A DNA stretch of 64,000 bases, taken from positions 65,667 to 129,666 of the forward strand of contig NZ_JARUQR010000002.1 of assembly GCF_029767005.1 (NCBI RefSeq). Direction: 5' to 3'. The position numbers were made by a program, and so were the translations under genes. This DNA is from Thiomicrorhabdus sp. ZW0627 (lineage in GTDB: Bacteria; Pseudomonadota; Gammaproteobacteria; Thiomicrospirales; Thiomicrospiraceae). Positions 16,239 through 24,589 of this stretch are shown here, in pieces (the first letter of the stretch is position 1; each line of letters begins with the position of its first letter). The notes beneath the pieces are model-generated. The model had not been told where the DNA came from and made no database searches. It saw nothing but the letters and a program-made list of their open reading frames with translations.

Positions 16239-17837
16239 ATGACAAAAGATTCTAAAATTATTAGGGTCGTGTTATCGGTATTAGTGGGAGGGTTGTTGTT
16301 GATGGCCCCTCTCTCCAGTAACGCGGCCAATGAGCTGACGCTGTTTGAGTTGGAAGGTAATGCCGTCGACGACGCAGGAACGCCGGGCGACGATTGGGAT
16401 ACGGTATTGTTGGGCTCAGGCGGTTCTTCGATATCTACGACCGGAGTCGTCGTGGACCAGACCGACACTTCCATTTTTACACAAGGTGGATCGAAAGATA
16501 CCCAGGATATTCCTAAGTGGCGCTGGAAAGATGGCAGTGTTCCGGACAAGGATGACATCACCAATGCCTATGCGGCCGCTTATCTTGAGCCAAGCAATAA
16601 CGACTTGCTTATCTATGTCGGTGCGGACCGTTATTCCAATACCGGGGATGCTGTTATGGGATTGTGGCTGTTCCAGAACGAGATTTCGTTGAATCCGGAC
16701 GGAACCTTTAATGGTGAACATGCCATCGGGGATATTCTGGCGGTTGCGGAATTTTCCAACGGGGGACAGACCGTCAATATCGTTTTGTACGAATGGGCTG
16801 GTATGCAAGGTAATAAAAGCCAGTTGAACGAAATCGATATTGGTAGTTCAGCCAAATGTGGAGTCGGTACTTTCAATATCGGATGTGCGATCACCAATAC
16901 ATCAACGGAAACTTCGCCTTGGTCTTATACTCCAAAAGCCGGTACAAGTGGTATGTTCCCTCCCGTCAGCTTTTTCGAAGGGGTGTTCAATATTTCGGAA
17001 CTGGCAAGACAGTTGAATTTTGAAATCCCTTGTTTCTCGAGTTTCATGGTGCAATCCCGAAGTTCCACTTCTTTGACCGCGCAGTTGAAAGACTTTGTGG
17101 TCGGCAGTTTTGAAACCTGTAAATTGAGTCTGACCAAGAACTGTCCTACCGGTGGTGTCAATGCCGGTGAAACCGCATTTGTTTATAACTACAATGGTGT
17201 GGTGACCAACGACGGTTTCGGGACTTTGTACGATGTTATTGTCATTGATAATAACGGTACTCCTGGAAATACGGATGATGATATAGAACACACAATCGGT
17301 GAATTGGCGGCGGGAGCCAGCCAAGCCTATTCCGGTTCGTTCGAATCTTCGGAAAATCCTGCGATTAATACGGCTCAGGCTTATGCTAGATCGTCTGTGA
17401 ACGCGTTGGAAAGAACAGTTCATTCCGATCCTCAAAGCGATACCTGTCCGCGAATTGATAAGGATCCGAACATCAGTATCACCAAGTCGTGCGAGACTTT
17501 CCTGGATTCCTCCGGCGGCCAAGTGGTTGTGGGTGTGAATTTCTCCGGTATGGTGTGTAACACTGGGGATATCGGTTTGACCAATATCCGGGTCATCGAA
17601 TCAATTCCGGAAGTCACATTCAGTGATCCGATTGCTGGCAGCCTAAGCAAAGCCGGTACGCCAAACGAATGTGACGGTTATGCCGGTACTTACTATCCAA
17701 GCAGTGCCGCATCCGATCCGGGATTGGCGTCCTTCTCCAACACCATTACGGTTAAAGCCGATGCCGTGTTGGATTTCGGTACAGTCGAACCGGAAGAGCC
17801 GGCAACTGCAAACTGTAAGGTCTGTGTACAACCTTGA
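16239..17837 (+). CDS. Secreted beta-rich protein with two DUF11-like modules
   Basis: A 532-residue exported protein: Sec signal peptide ending near SSNAA (residues 1-30), an N-terminal domain (~31-293) of unrecognised family rich in Gly, Asn and Asp, then two related C-terminal modules beginning CKLSLTKNC (~294) and NISITKSC (~411). These resemble DUF11-type Ig-like repeats (NAGETAFVYNYNGVVTNDG versus QVVVGVNFSGMVCNTGD). Paired cysteines in and around the modules suggest disulfides outside the cytoplasm. There is no membrane anchor, LPXTG or PEP-CTERM tail; the protein ends CKVCVQP. It could be an adhesin or surface-layer component, but the function is unknown. A strong terminator follows, so it is monocistronic. 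Confidence 0.8.
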   Translation: MTKDSKIIRVVLSVLVGGLLLMAPLSSNAANELTLFELEGNAVDDAGTPGDDWDTVLLGSGGSSISTTGVVVDQTDTSIFTQGGSKDTQDIPKWRWKDGSVPDKDDITNAYAAAYLEPSNNDLLIYVGADRYSNTGDAVMGLWLFQNEISLNPDGTFNGEHAIGDILAVAEFSNGGQTVNIVLYEWAGMQGNKSQLNEIDIGSSAKCGVGTFNIGCAITNTSTETSPWSYTPKAGTSGMFPPVSFFEGVFNISELARQLNFEIPCFSSFMVQSRSSTSLTAQLKDFVVGSFETCKLSLTKNCPTGGVNAGETAFVYNYNGVVTNDGFGTLYDVIVIDNNGTPGNTDDDIEHTIGELAAGASQAYSGSFESSENPAINTAQAYARSSVNALERTVHSDPQSDTCPRIDKDPNISITKSCETFLDSSGGQVVVGVNFSGMVCNTGDIGLTNIRVIESIPEVTFSDPIAGSLSKAGTPNECDGYAGTYYPSSAASDPGLASFSNTITVKADAVLDFGTVEPEEPATANCKVCVQP

Positions 17838-17872
17838 CGAGTGATCCCTTGCACTCAATGTCGGGAATTTGG

Positions 17873-17898
17873 GCGGAGCCATTGGCTCCGCTTTTTTT
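17873..17898 (+). terminator. Intrinsic terminator after the secreted-protein gene
   Basis: Perfect 8-bp GC-rich stem GCGGAGCC (17873-17880) and GGCTCCGC (17884-17891) with a three-base loop, followed by seven T residues. Confidence 0.95.
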
Positions 17899-17969
17899 AT
17901 GCTAGTAATTTAAATGCTGTCTATTAATGATTGATTAAACAATAAAAAGTCGCCAAAATAGCTTGAACT

Positions 17970-17986
17970 GTTCTTATTTTAAGAAC
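17970..17986. promoter_or_regulatory. Probable LysR-type operator upstream of the regulator gene
   Basis: Inverted repeat GTTCTT (17970-17975), spacer ATTTT, AAGAAC (17981-17986), 23 bases before the ATG of the LysR-type gene. It matches the element at 15876-15892 in 16 of 17 positions, plus the upstream CGCCAAAAT block at 17951-17959. Its closeness to the start codon fits autoregulation. Confidence 0.7.
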
Positions 17987-18009
17987 AAAAGAGAATTGGA
18001 GAAAGCCGA

Positions 18010-18921
18010 ATGGGACAGTTGGAAGAGATGCAAATTTTCATTCGTGTGGTCGAAGCCGGAGGTATCGGTAAGGCTGCGGAACAGCTTAATCTTGCAAAAT
18101 CGGCGGTGAGCCGAAGACTCTCCGATTTGGAGTCACGTTTGTCTTGCAAGTTGATTCAACGTACGACCCGAACGTCCAGTCTGACGGAGGCGGGCAAGGT
18201 CTATTATGAACGCGCGCTCAAGGTGTTGGAGTCGGTGGAAGACATGAACTCGGCGATTCGAAACGACGAGCAGCAATTGCGCGGTACCTTACGTGTGGCG
18301 GTTCCTTTGTCGTTTGGTCTGGCACACATGACCGACGTATTCGACCAATTTGCCAAACAGCACCCGGAACTGACCTTGCAGATCGATCTGTCCGACCGCG
18401 AAGTGGATATGGTCGAAGAGGGGTTTGATCTGGCATTCCGAATCGGCCAGCTTAAGGATGCGTTAATTCAGGCAAGAAAACTCGTTCCTGTGCGACTCAT
18501 TTTGTGCGCCAGCCCCGATTATCTGAAAGAACACGGCGTTCCGGAAGTTCCGGAAGACCTGAAAGAGCATAAGATTTTGCACTATACCGGAGACAAAACA
18601 GGGGTCTGGCATTTGACTGACAGCGAAGGTTACGCTCATCCCGTTCAGGCTTCCGGACAGATTTACGCGAATAACGGCGATTTTCTATGCAAGATGGCAG
18701 TTAGCGGTCACGGCATTGTTTTGTCACCGACGTTCATCGCTTGGAAGTCATTGCATGAAGGCGAATTGGTGCAGGTTCTTAAAGAGTATCAACTGCCTAA
18801 GATGCACGCTTACGCGGTTTATCCCCAGAACCGTTACTTATCGCAAAAAGCGCGGGTATTTATTGATTTTCTGGTCGAATATTTCGGTGACAAGGCTTAT
18901 TGGGATGAAGGCTTGTTTTAA
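18010..18921 (+). CDS. LysR family transcriptional regulator
   Basis: A 303-residue LysR-type regulator. The N-terminal winged helix-turn-helix is clear (MQIFIRVVEAGGIGKAAEQ, then LAKSAVSRRLSDLESRL and RTTRTSSLTEAG). The effector-binding domain (~90-295) has the usual GTLRVAVPLSFG start and belongs to the group with FDLAFRIG and a HYTG... core. The coinducer is unknown. An inverted repeat directly upstream recurs before the pirin/yqjG/pirin operon two kilobases away, so that operon is its likely target, possibly in response to quinones or phenolics. The gene has a GGAGA ribosome site and stands alone. Confidence 0.93.
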   Translation: MGQLEEMQIFIRVVEAGGIGKAAEQLNLAKSAVSRRLSDLESRLSCKLIQRTTRTSSLTEAGKVYYERALKVLESVEDMNSAIRNDEQQLRGTLRVAVPLSFGLAHMTDVFDQFAKQHPELTLQIDLSDREVDMVEEGFDLAFRIGQLKDALIQARKLVPVRLILCASPDYLKEHGVPEVPEDLKEHKILHYTGDKTGVWHLTDSEGYAHPVQASGQIYANNGDFLCKMAVSGHGIVLSPTFIAWKSLHEGELVQVLKEYQLPKMHAYAVYPQNRYLSQKARVFIDFLVEYFGDKAYWDEGLF

Positions 18922-18947
18922 GCATCCTTTTTCTCGGGCATTCAAAT

Positions 18948-18967
18948 TCCGAACAGGCCTGTTCGGA
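18948..18967. repeat. Perfect 20-bp palindrome containing CAGGCCTG
   Basis: TCCGAACAGG followed by its exact complement CCTGTTCGGA, centred on the CAGGCCTG core at 18954-18961, 26 bases after the lysR stop codon. It could fold as an RNA hairpin but has no T run, so it is better treated as a member of the window-wide palindrome family than as a terminator. Confidence 0.85.
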
Positions 18968-19053
18968 TTGCTGATAAGAAATTCCTTCACTTGTAATTTG
19001 GCGTTCAATCGACTATCTTTGCGTCCCGTTTCATCGCCCTTGGCTTTCAGTAC

Positions 19054-20892
19054 ATGACCAATCCTTCCACTCAGGAATCCATTAAAGATCAGGCTAATCG
19101 AGTCTTACAGACCGTTTACGGTTATGAAAGTTTTCGTCCTCAGCAGGCATCTATCATCGAAGATCTGGTATCCGGCCTGGACTGTTTTGTTCTGATGCCG
19201 ACGGGTGGAGGAAAATCACTCTGTTATCAGATTCCGGCCTTGATACGTTCAGGCACCGCGATTGTGGTGTCGCCGCTGATCGCGCTGATGCAGGATCAGG
19301 TCACCGCCTTGAAGGCTAACGGCGTTAACGCTGCCTACTATAATTCCTCGTTGGATTACGAAGCGGCCGAACAGGTGATGATGCAGTTGCATACTGGGCA
19401 GTTGGATTTGTTGTATGTCTCCCCGGAACGTCTTCTGAATGCCCATTTTCTGCAAACTCTGCAAAGCCTGCCGATTGCTTTGTTTGCCATTGACGAGGCG
19501 CACTGTATCTCGCAATGGGGCCACGATTTTAGGCCGGAATACAGTCAGATGGGCAGTCTGCGAGAACGTTTTCCGCAGGTGCCGTTCATCGCCTTGACCG
19601 CCACTGCAGACCACGCGACCCGACACGATATCCTCCAACGCCTGCATCTGCATCAGCCGCAGGTACACATCAGCAGTTTCGACCGCCCGAACATCCGCTA
19701 TACGGTATTGGAAAAACGCCAGCCGTTGAAACAGTTACTGGGCTTTCTCGAAGCGCGCGGTCAGAAGAGCCAGAAAGAGAGTGGTATCGTCTACGCATTG
19801 AGCCGAAAACGTGTTGAAGAGGTGGCGCTGAAACTGGCAGAAGAAGGCTATAACGCCAAAGCCTATCATGCAGGCTTGCCGGGCGAGGTGCGTCAGCAGG
19901 TACACCAACAGTTCCTGCGTGATGAGATCGAAATCGTGGTGGCAACGGTGGCGTTTGGTATGGGAATCGATAAATCAAACGTGCGTTTTGTCGTGCATTA
20001 CGACCTGCCTAAAAACATCGAAGGTTATTATCAGGAAACCGGTCGTGCAGGACGCGACGGTTTGGATTCCGAAGCCTTGTTGTTGTTCGGCATGCAAGAT
20101 GTGGCGACTGCTAAACATTTTGTGGAGCAGGTGCCGAACGAAGAGCAGAAGCGAATCGAAAACTTCAAGCTCTCCAGTATGGTGGCCTTTGCCGAATCTC
20201 TGACATGCCGTCGTAATGTTCTATTGAATTATTTCGGCGAGCCGAGCCAGAAGCCGTGCGGAAACTGCGACATTTGTCTGAATCCACCAACCCTGTTCGA
20301 CGGCAAGGTGGTGGCGCAAAAGGCGTTGTCGTGCGTCTATCGTTTGAATCAGGGATTTGGCGTGCGTCATGTCATAGACGTGTTGCGCGGTGCCGATACC
20401 GAACGCATCCGTTCCTTGCAGCACGAACAAGTCAGCACCTACGGCATTGGTAAAGAATATAGTGTGGACGAATGGTCGAGTCTTATCCGTCAGTTGATTC
20501 ATATGGGCTATTTGTTTCAGGACGTGCAGAACTTTTCGGTGCTTCGTCTGACCGAATCGGCCGGGCCGGTGCTTAAAGGTCAGGTTGAATTGCAGTTGGC
20601 GTTGCCGAAAAAGACACTTTCAAAAACCAACAGGCCTGCTGGAAAATCCCTGCGAGATAATCTTTCCGATGCCGACCGAGAAGTGTTTGATGAGCTGCGT
20701 GCCTTGCGTAAGGAGATTGCCGAAAGTGAAGAGGTGCCTGCTTATGTGGTCTTCGGCGATGCCGCGTTGGTTGAAATGGCTAAACACAAACCGCAAAACG
20801 ACGGCGAACTGCTGAAAATTAACGGTGTTGGCGAAAGCAAACTGGCGCGTTACGGCTTCGAATTTCTGGCGTTGTTGCGCCGCTACGGGTAA
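19054..20892 (+). CDS. recQ: ATP-dependent DNA helicase RecQ
   Basis: A 612-residue SF2 helicase that unwinds DNA 3'-5' in recombination and fork repair. Motifs are in order: motif 0 around YGYESFRPQQASII, Walker A PTGGGKSLCYQIPA, DEAH box FAIDEAHCISQWGHDFRPEY, TATAD motif III, motif V/VI (VATVAFGMGIDKSNVRFVVHYD, QETGRAGRDG), zinc-binding cysteines in CRRNVLLNYFGE...CGNCDICL, winged-helix RQC, and a C-terminal HRDC domain (LRALRKEIAESEEVPAYVVF). A CAGGCCTG copy lies in the RQC-HRDC linker. It converges on rsmJ with 12 bases between stop codons. Confidence 0.96.
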   Translation: MTNPSTQESIKDQANRVLQTVYGYESFRPQQASIIEDLVSGLDCFVLMPTGGGKSLCYQIPALIRSGTAIVVSPLIALMQDQVTALKANGVNAAYYNSSLDYEAAEQVMMQLHTGQLDLLYVSPERLLNAHFLQTLQSLPIALFAIDEAHCISQWGHDFRPEYSQMGSLRERFPQVPFIALTATADHATRHDILQRLHLHQPQVHISSFDRPNIRYTVLEKRQPLKQLLGFLEARGQKSQKESGIVYALSRKRVEEVALKLAEEGYNAKAYHAGLPGEVRQQVHQQFLRDEIEIVVATVAFGMGIDKSNVRFVVHYDLPKNIEGYYQETGRAGRDGLDSEALLLFGMQDVATAKHFVEQVPNEEQKRIENFKLSSMVAFAESLTCRRNVLLNYFGEPSQKPCGNCDICLNPPTLFDGKVVAQKALSCVYRLNQGFGVRHVIDVLRGADTERIRSLQHEQVSTYGIGKEYSVDEWSSLIRQLIHMGYLFQDVQNFSVLRLTESAGPVLKGQVELQLALPKKTLSKTNRPAGKSLRDNLSDADREVFDELRALRKEIAESEEVPAYVVFGDAALVEMAKHKPQNDGELLKINGVGESKLARYGFEFLALLRRYG

Positions 20893-20904
20893 TGGCTCGA
20901 AAAG

Positions 20905-21717
20905 TTACAGCTTGCCAGCCGCTTTGAGGGCTTTGATTGAGTAGATGTCGTAGCGGGTATTGGGGCTTTTGATTTCGGCGTTGGGTTGGATGCCTTCGAT
21001 TGTCGGTGCTTTGGCCGGGCGTTTGACGACGACACGTTTTTTGGCGGTTTTCAATGCCGCGTCCAGCAGTTTTTCGCTGTCCATGTCCGGGCCAAGCAGG
21101 TGCTGTAATACTTTCATCTCTTTTTTGGCGGAAGCCGCTTTTTTCTTTTCCGGATACATTGGATCCATGTAGATTACATCCACTTCCGGTTTTTCGTTTA
21201 GCAGGTATTCTGCCGCATCGGAATTCACCAGTGATAGACGTTGGACGATTTCGCTGACTTCGGGGTCGATTTCGTTTATTGTTTTTGCGCGTTGTAGGGC
21301 GTCTTCCAAAAGGGCGGCGACGATGGGAGAGCGTTCAACCATTTGTACTTTGCAACCGAGTGTTGCGAATACGAAAGCGTCACCGCCCATTCCCGCTGTG
21401 GCGTCAAGTACCGATGGCACTTTGTCTCCGCTTATTCCGATGGCGCGGGCTAGGGGTTGGCCTTTGCCGCCACCAAACTGGCGGCGGTGGTTCTTTTTGC
21501 CGCTGGTGAAGTCAATGGATACAGGCCCGCTGTGGGAGGAGAATAAACCGAGTTTGGCGGCATCATCCTCGGATTGGTTCTTTTCCCGATACCAACTCAA
21601 TACCATCTGTTCGCCCAGTTCTTTGGATGCAGGCAAAGAATCGACCAACGGCAGTGTCAGCCGGTCACTTAATTGTTTCGCCTTGTGAGATTCGATTTCG
21701 GAGCAGACTTTAAGCAT
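20905..21717 (-). CDS. rsmJ: 16S rRNA (guanine1516-N2)-methyltransferase RsmJ
   Basis: Methylates N2 of G1516 in 16S rRNA using SAM. The 270-residue protein has the RsmJ signatures: SIDFTSGKKNHRRQFGGGKGQPLARAIG, DATAGMGGDAFVFATLGCKVQMVERSP (SAM site) and the catalytic MDPMYPEKKK loop, followed by VVVKRPAKAP. The family is mostly gammaproteobacterial, which supports the taxonomic placement. Transcribed alone, divergently from dacB; the ~220-base upstream gap has a TTGACG hexamer around 21815-21820 but no confident promoter. Confidence 0.95.
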   Translation of the reverse strand: MLKVCSEIESHKAKQLSDRLTLPLVDSLPASKELGEQMVLSWYREKNQSEDDAAKLGLFSSHSGPVSIDFTSGKKNHRRQFGGGKGQPLARAIGISGDKVPSVLDATAGMGGDAFVFATLGCKVQMVERSPIVAALLEDALQRAKTINEIDPEVSEIVQRLSLVNSDAAEYLLNEKPEVDVIYMDPMYPEKKKAASAKKEMKVLQHLLGPDMDSEKLLDAALKTAKKRVVVKRPAKAPTIEGIQPNAEIKSPNTRYDIYSIKALKAAGKL

Positions 21718-21940
21718 AGGGTTGGTTACGGCATTTGTTTCAAATGAAAAGGTTGTATTTGTAAGTGCTTCTTTAATATGGGCTTAATATAGCCGATTTG
21801 ACCGTGTAGGTTGCAACATTTGACGATTTGGAAAGCGCTTGTTTGCATTGAAGGTGATGAGATTGACCGCCAAAATATTCCGTCTTCAAGTAACATAGTG
21901 TCCTTATGATTTTCTTATTTTTGCGTGAATTTAAAAAGAT

Positions 21941-23212
21941 ATGATGGTATTTCTAAAGTCTCTCCGAGCTTCTTTGTTTCGTCACTTGGTGCTGACACTA
22001 CTATTAAGTGGTGTGTTCAGCATTTCCGTTAGAGCGGAATCGCAAACGGTTGGTTTGGAGCGACTTCCGGAATTGGCGAAAATGGATTCGGCAGGCCTGT
22101 TGCTGATGGATTCAGCAAACCAACCTTGGAAGTACAAGGATCGGAAGCGGCTTTTCGTACCCGCTTCGACCACCAAGCTGGTGACGGCGTTTCTGGCGCT
22201 TTCTCATTGGGGGGAGCATCATCGTTTCAAAACCGATTTTTATCTTGAACGCCAAGCCGGTAAAACGATCTTATGGGTCAAAGGCTATGGCGATCCATTT
22301 CTGATTTCCGAAGAACTTCAACAGGTGGCGGTACAGTTACAACGTCGTTTGGTTACGGAAGACATTGGAAAAATCGATGTGATTGGGTTGGATACGGGCT
22401 ACTTCGTCGATCACTTGGTTTTGCCGGGAACGGAGTCGAGTGACAACCCTTATGATGCGATTCCGTCTGCTATCGCCGCAAATTTCAATACGCTGTTTCT
22501 GAAAAAAGTGGATGGAAAGGTGGTTTCTGCCGAAGAGCAAACGCCTTTGACTGAAACCGCGAGACGCTTGGGTGCGTCGATGTCGCTCGAGGAGTTACGT
22601 TTCAATACGGGAAGCGATCCTCAGGTGGGACAAACGTATTTCGCGGAGCTGTTGGCGGCGTTTTTGCGCCAGCAGGGGGTGAAGGTTGGCAAGCAGGTCA
22701 TTCACGGCACGGTCAAGGAAGAGTCCCCGTTGTTTTACAGTCATTTAAACAGCCGGGAACTGGCGGATATGATTCGGCCGATGATGAAGTATTCGACAAA
22801 TTTCATCGCCAACCAGTTGGCTTTAAAGTTGGCGGCCGAAATGTATGGAGCACCGGCGGACGAGAGTAAGGTAGCGAAAATGTTCGCAGCGCAGTTGCAA
22901 CACTATTTTGACTGGCAGGGGGCGGTGATTGAAGACGGCGCTGGTTTGTCGCGCAATAATCGTTTAAGTCCGGAGCAGTTGATTGAGGTTTTGGAAAAGT
23001 TTCGTGCGTGGAAGCATTTGTTGCCCGAAGTGGAAGAACATGTGTATGCGAAGTCGGGGTCTTTGATCGGCGTCAGTGCTTTGGCGGGTTATATCGAACA
23101 CCGAAAGAGTTGGTTACCGTTTGTGGTGATGATCAACCAGCAGGTTCCCTATTATCATTATCGTAATGATGTGGCAGGTGTGTTGAGTCGGGAAATTTGG
23201 GCTCAGAAATGA
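21941..23212 (+). CDS. dacB: D-alanyl-D-alanine carboxypeptidase/endopeptidase (PBP4, class C)
   Basis: A 423-residue periplasmic peptidase (family S13) that trims or cleaves peptidoglycan cross-links. After a signal peptide (~1-32) it shows the three penicillin-binding motifs: STTK with nucleophile Ser76, SRN in GAGLSRNNRL, and KSG in YAKSGSLIG. It is shorter than E. coli PBP4 (477 residues), consistent with smaller inserted domains. The first two codons are both ATG. A CAGGCCTG copy sits within codons ~51-53 and another 18 bases after the stop. Confidence 0.93.
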   Translation: MMVFLKSLRASLFRHLVLTLLLSGVFSISVRAESQTVGLERLPELAKMDSAGLLLMDSANQPWKYKDRKRLFVPASTTKLVTAFLALSHWGEHHRFKTDFYLERQAGKTILWVKGYGDPFLISEELQQVAVQLQRRLVTEDIGKIDVIGLDTGYFVDHLVLPGTESSDNPYDAIPSAIAANFNTLFLKKVDGKVVSAEEQTPLTETARRLGASMSLEELRFNTGSDPQVGQTYFAELLAAFLRQQGVKVGKQVIHGTVKEESPLFYSHLNSRELADMIRPMMKYSTNFIANQLALKLAAEMYGAPADESKVAKMFAAQLQHYFDWQGAVIEDGAGLSRNNRLSPEQLIEVLEKFRAWKHLLPEVEEHVYAKSGSLIGVSALAGYIEHRKSWLPFVVMINQQVPYYHYRNDVAGVLSREIWAQK

Positions 23213-23223
23213 GTCAATTCTAA

Positions 23224-23254
23224 TCTGGACAGGCCTGTTGAGTTTCTGTCCAGA
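23224..23254. terminator. Stem-loop between convergent dacB and yjfB-like gene
   Basis: TCTGGACAG (23224-23232) pairs perfectly with CTGTCCAGA (23246-23254) around a 13-base loop that contains most of a CAGGCCTG copy. A loose T-rich stretch follows on the plus strand (CTTTGTTGCTTTTT). It sits between two convergent genes and could end both. Confidence 0.6.
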
Positions 23255-23270
23255 TGAACTTTGTTGCTTT

Positions 23271-23477
23271 TTAGGCTGTAGTATTGATGTTGTTGCCCAG
23301 ATTGCTTGGCAGTCCGGCATTGGCCGGTGGAGTTGGCAAACTTGCGATCAGGGTTAGTGCGTTGGCCGCTTGGGTGTCAATGGCTTTTTTTAGCATCGAA
23401 ACCTGAACCTGTTCCTGGGTATTGGCCTGCTGTTGATAGTAGGCTGATGTAACAGCAGAATTGGCAGAAATTTCCAT
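23271..23477 (-). CDS. YjfB-like putative motility protein
   Basis: A 68-residue protein matching the small YjfB family seen beside motility genes in many bacteria: an N-terminal ME(I)SANSAV segment, central helix YYQQQANTQEQVQVSMLKKAID and C-terminal Pro/Asn-rich tail. The role is unknown; the family name rests on genomic association. The start is supported by AAAGG ten bases upstream. The gene is alone, directly upstream of and divergent from rnpB. Confidence 0.75.
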   Translation of the reverse strand: MEISANSAVTSAYYQQQANTQEQVQVSMLKKAIDTQAANALTLIASLPTPPANAGLPSNLGNNINTTA

Positions 23478-23541
23478 GAAATTTAACCTTTTAGTTTAAT
23501 TTAATTAGTTATCGGCCATTGTATAACAAACTTTAATTTAA

Positions 23542-23570
23542 TGGACTTTAACGTCGATTTCGGGTACTGT
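23542..23570 (+). promoter_or_regulatory. Candidate rnpB promoter
   Basis: TGGACT (23542-23547) and TACTGT (23565-23570) are separated by 17 bases and lie just before the predicted 5' end of the RNase P RNA. Both hexamers are imperfect sigma70 matches, so this is a position-supported guess. Confidence 0.4.
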
Positions 23571-23577
23571 ACGCCAC

Positions 23578-23962
23578 GCAAAAGTGGGTCGGACAATCGC
23601 GGAAGCTTCTGGCTTCGGAGGAAAGTCCGGGCACCATAGAGCGGGATGCCAGCTAACGGCTGGGCGGCGTGAGCCGACGGACAGTGCAGCAGAAAATACA
23701 CCGCCGATGACGCGCTTGCGCGAACAGGTAAGGTTGAAATGGTGCGGTAAGAGCGCACCGCGCTTCTGGTAACAGAAGTGGCAGTGAAAACCCCATCCGG
23801 TGCAAGACCAAATAGGGAAACAACGCCACTGGCTTGCCAGTGACACCGTGTTGCTCGCACGGGTTTCCGGGTAGGTCGCTTGAGGAAGGCAGTGATGTTT
23901 CTCCCAGATGAATGGTTGTCGCTCTTTTGAGTACAGAACCCGGCTTATAGACTCGCTTTTGC
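23578..23962 (+). ncRNA. rnpB: RNase P RNA (type A)
   Basis: The catalytic RNA that matures tRNA 5' ends. The universally conserved segments are present: GAGGAAAGTCCGGGC around 23617-23631 (P3/P4 side) and ACAGAACCCGGCTTATAG around 23933-23950 (partner of P4 and the 3' conserved region). The ends are set by pairing GCAAAAG (23578-23584) with CTTTTGC (23956-23962) as stem P1, giving about 385 nucleotides. A CCCTTTTTCCTTTTG stretch follows and probably terminates it. The position just upstream of mraZ is one also seen in other gammaproteobacteria. Confidence 0.95.
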
Positions 23963-24519
23963 CCTTTTTCCTTTTGTTTCAATGGGTTGCCATTTCTTGG
24001 TGGCCGTTGATTTCTTTCGAATCCTTAATCGGATCACTCCTTTCTATTTTGTGAATTTAAGTTTCATTTTTGAAATAAAACGATTCATTTTTCACTGACT
24101 AAAACCTGTTTCTCAACTTCGCTGTTAGAACCGAATGTAGAGATCTTTTGTTTGAAAATTCCTTTCTTTTTTACAAAAAAAAACCATTTTTTTATATTTT
24201 TTTTAAATTTTTAGGGAAAAAACTCCCCTGGTGTCTAAAAATCGTTGTTTGATGTGATCTGGATGCTATATGTTGTGTCTTATTTTTTTCTGTAATCAAT
24301 ATATGGTGATCGTTGGTAGGGTGACATGGCGGATTAATAAAGTCTTTTTTTATACAAACTGTTGGGAATATTACTTAATGCATAGCTTTTCTTTGTAGTC
24401 CTAACTGATTGAATTATAAGTTTTATTAGAGCTTTCTAATATGTGTGAATTCTTATGTGGGTGTGCGCGTAAGTTGTTGTCCTGTAATGGAAATTTATCT
24501 TTCTTTACTTTTTACAGGG
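23963..24519. other. AT-rich intergenic region between rnpB and the mra promoter
   Basis: About 560 bases without a credible gene on either strand. It is much more AT-rich than its surroundings and contains many A or T runs (especially ~24150-24220 and ~24335-24355), which would make curved DNA. A short GGGAAAAAACTCCC repeat occurs near 24213. I see no conserved RNA motif, but a small RNA or nucleoid-protein site cannot be excluded. Confidence 0.6.
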
Positions 24520-24548
24520 TTGACAGTGGAGAGTAAGAGCAATATAGT
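24520..24548 (+). promoter_or_regulatory. Main promoter of the dcw cluster
   Basis: TTGACA (24520-24525), a 17-base spacer and TATAGT (24543-24548): a near-consensus sigma70 promoter. It would start transcription near 24555, about 35 bases before the mraZ ATG, and its -10 overlaps the first MraZ repeat. Confidence 0.85.
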
Positions 24549-24580
24549 GGCGCTAAGTGGGGAAAGGTGGCGAAAAGTGG
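24547..24580 (+). promoter_or_regulatory. MraZ operator: four GTGG repeats at 10-bp spacing
   Basis: GTGG occurs at 24547, 24557, 24567 and 24577, exactly one helical turn apart. MraZ of other bacteria binds tandem G-rich pentamers separated by five bases in its own promoter, so this array between the -10 box and the start codon is very likely the autorepression site. A further GTGG lies at 24526, inside the spacer. Confidence 0.85.
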
Positions 24581-24589
24581 AATTTTGAA

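Noticed and set aside
11000-19000. A recently acquired genomic island in the accessory-looking stretch
   Set aside because: No integrase, tRNA, direct repeats or obvious compositional break was seen; the CAGGCCTG repeat also runs through it as in the rest.
23501-23982. Several overlapping reading frames across 23.5-24.0 kb
   Set aside because: They lie on the RNase P RNA, whose conserved segments and P1 pairing explain this stretch.
24557-24589. Alternative GTG start for mraZ giving 11 extra residues
   Set aside because: It lies inside the GTGG operator repeats near the predicted transcription start and adds residues absent from the family.
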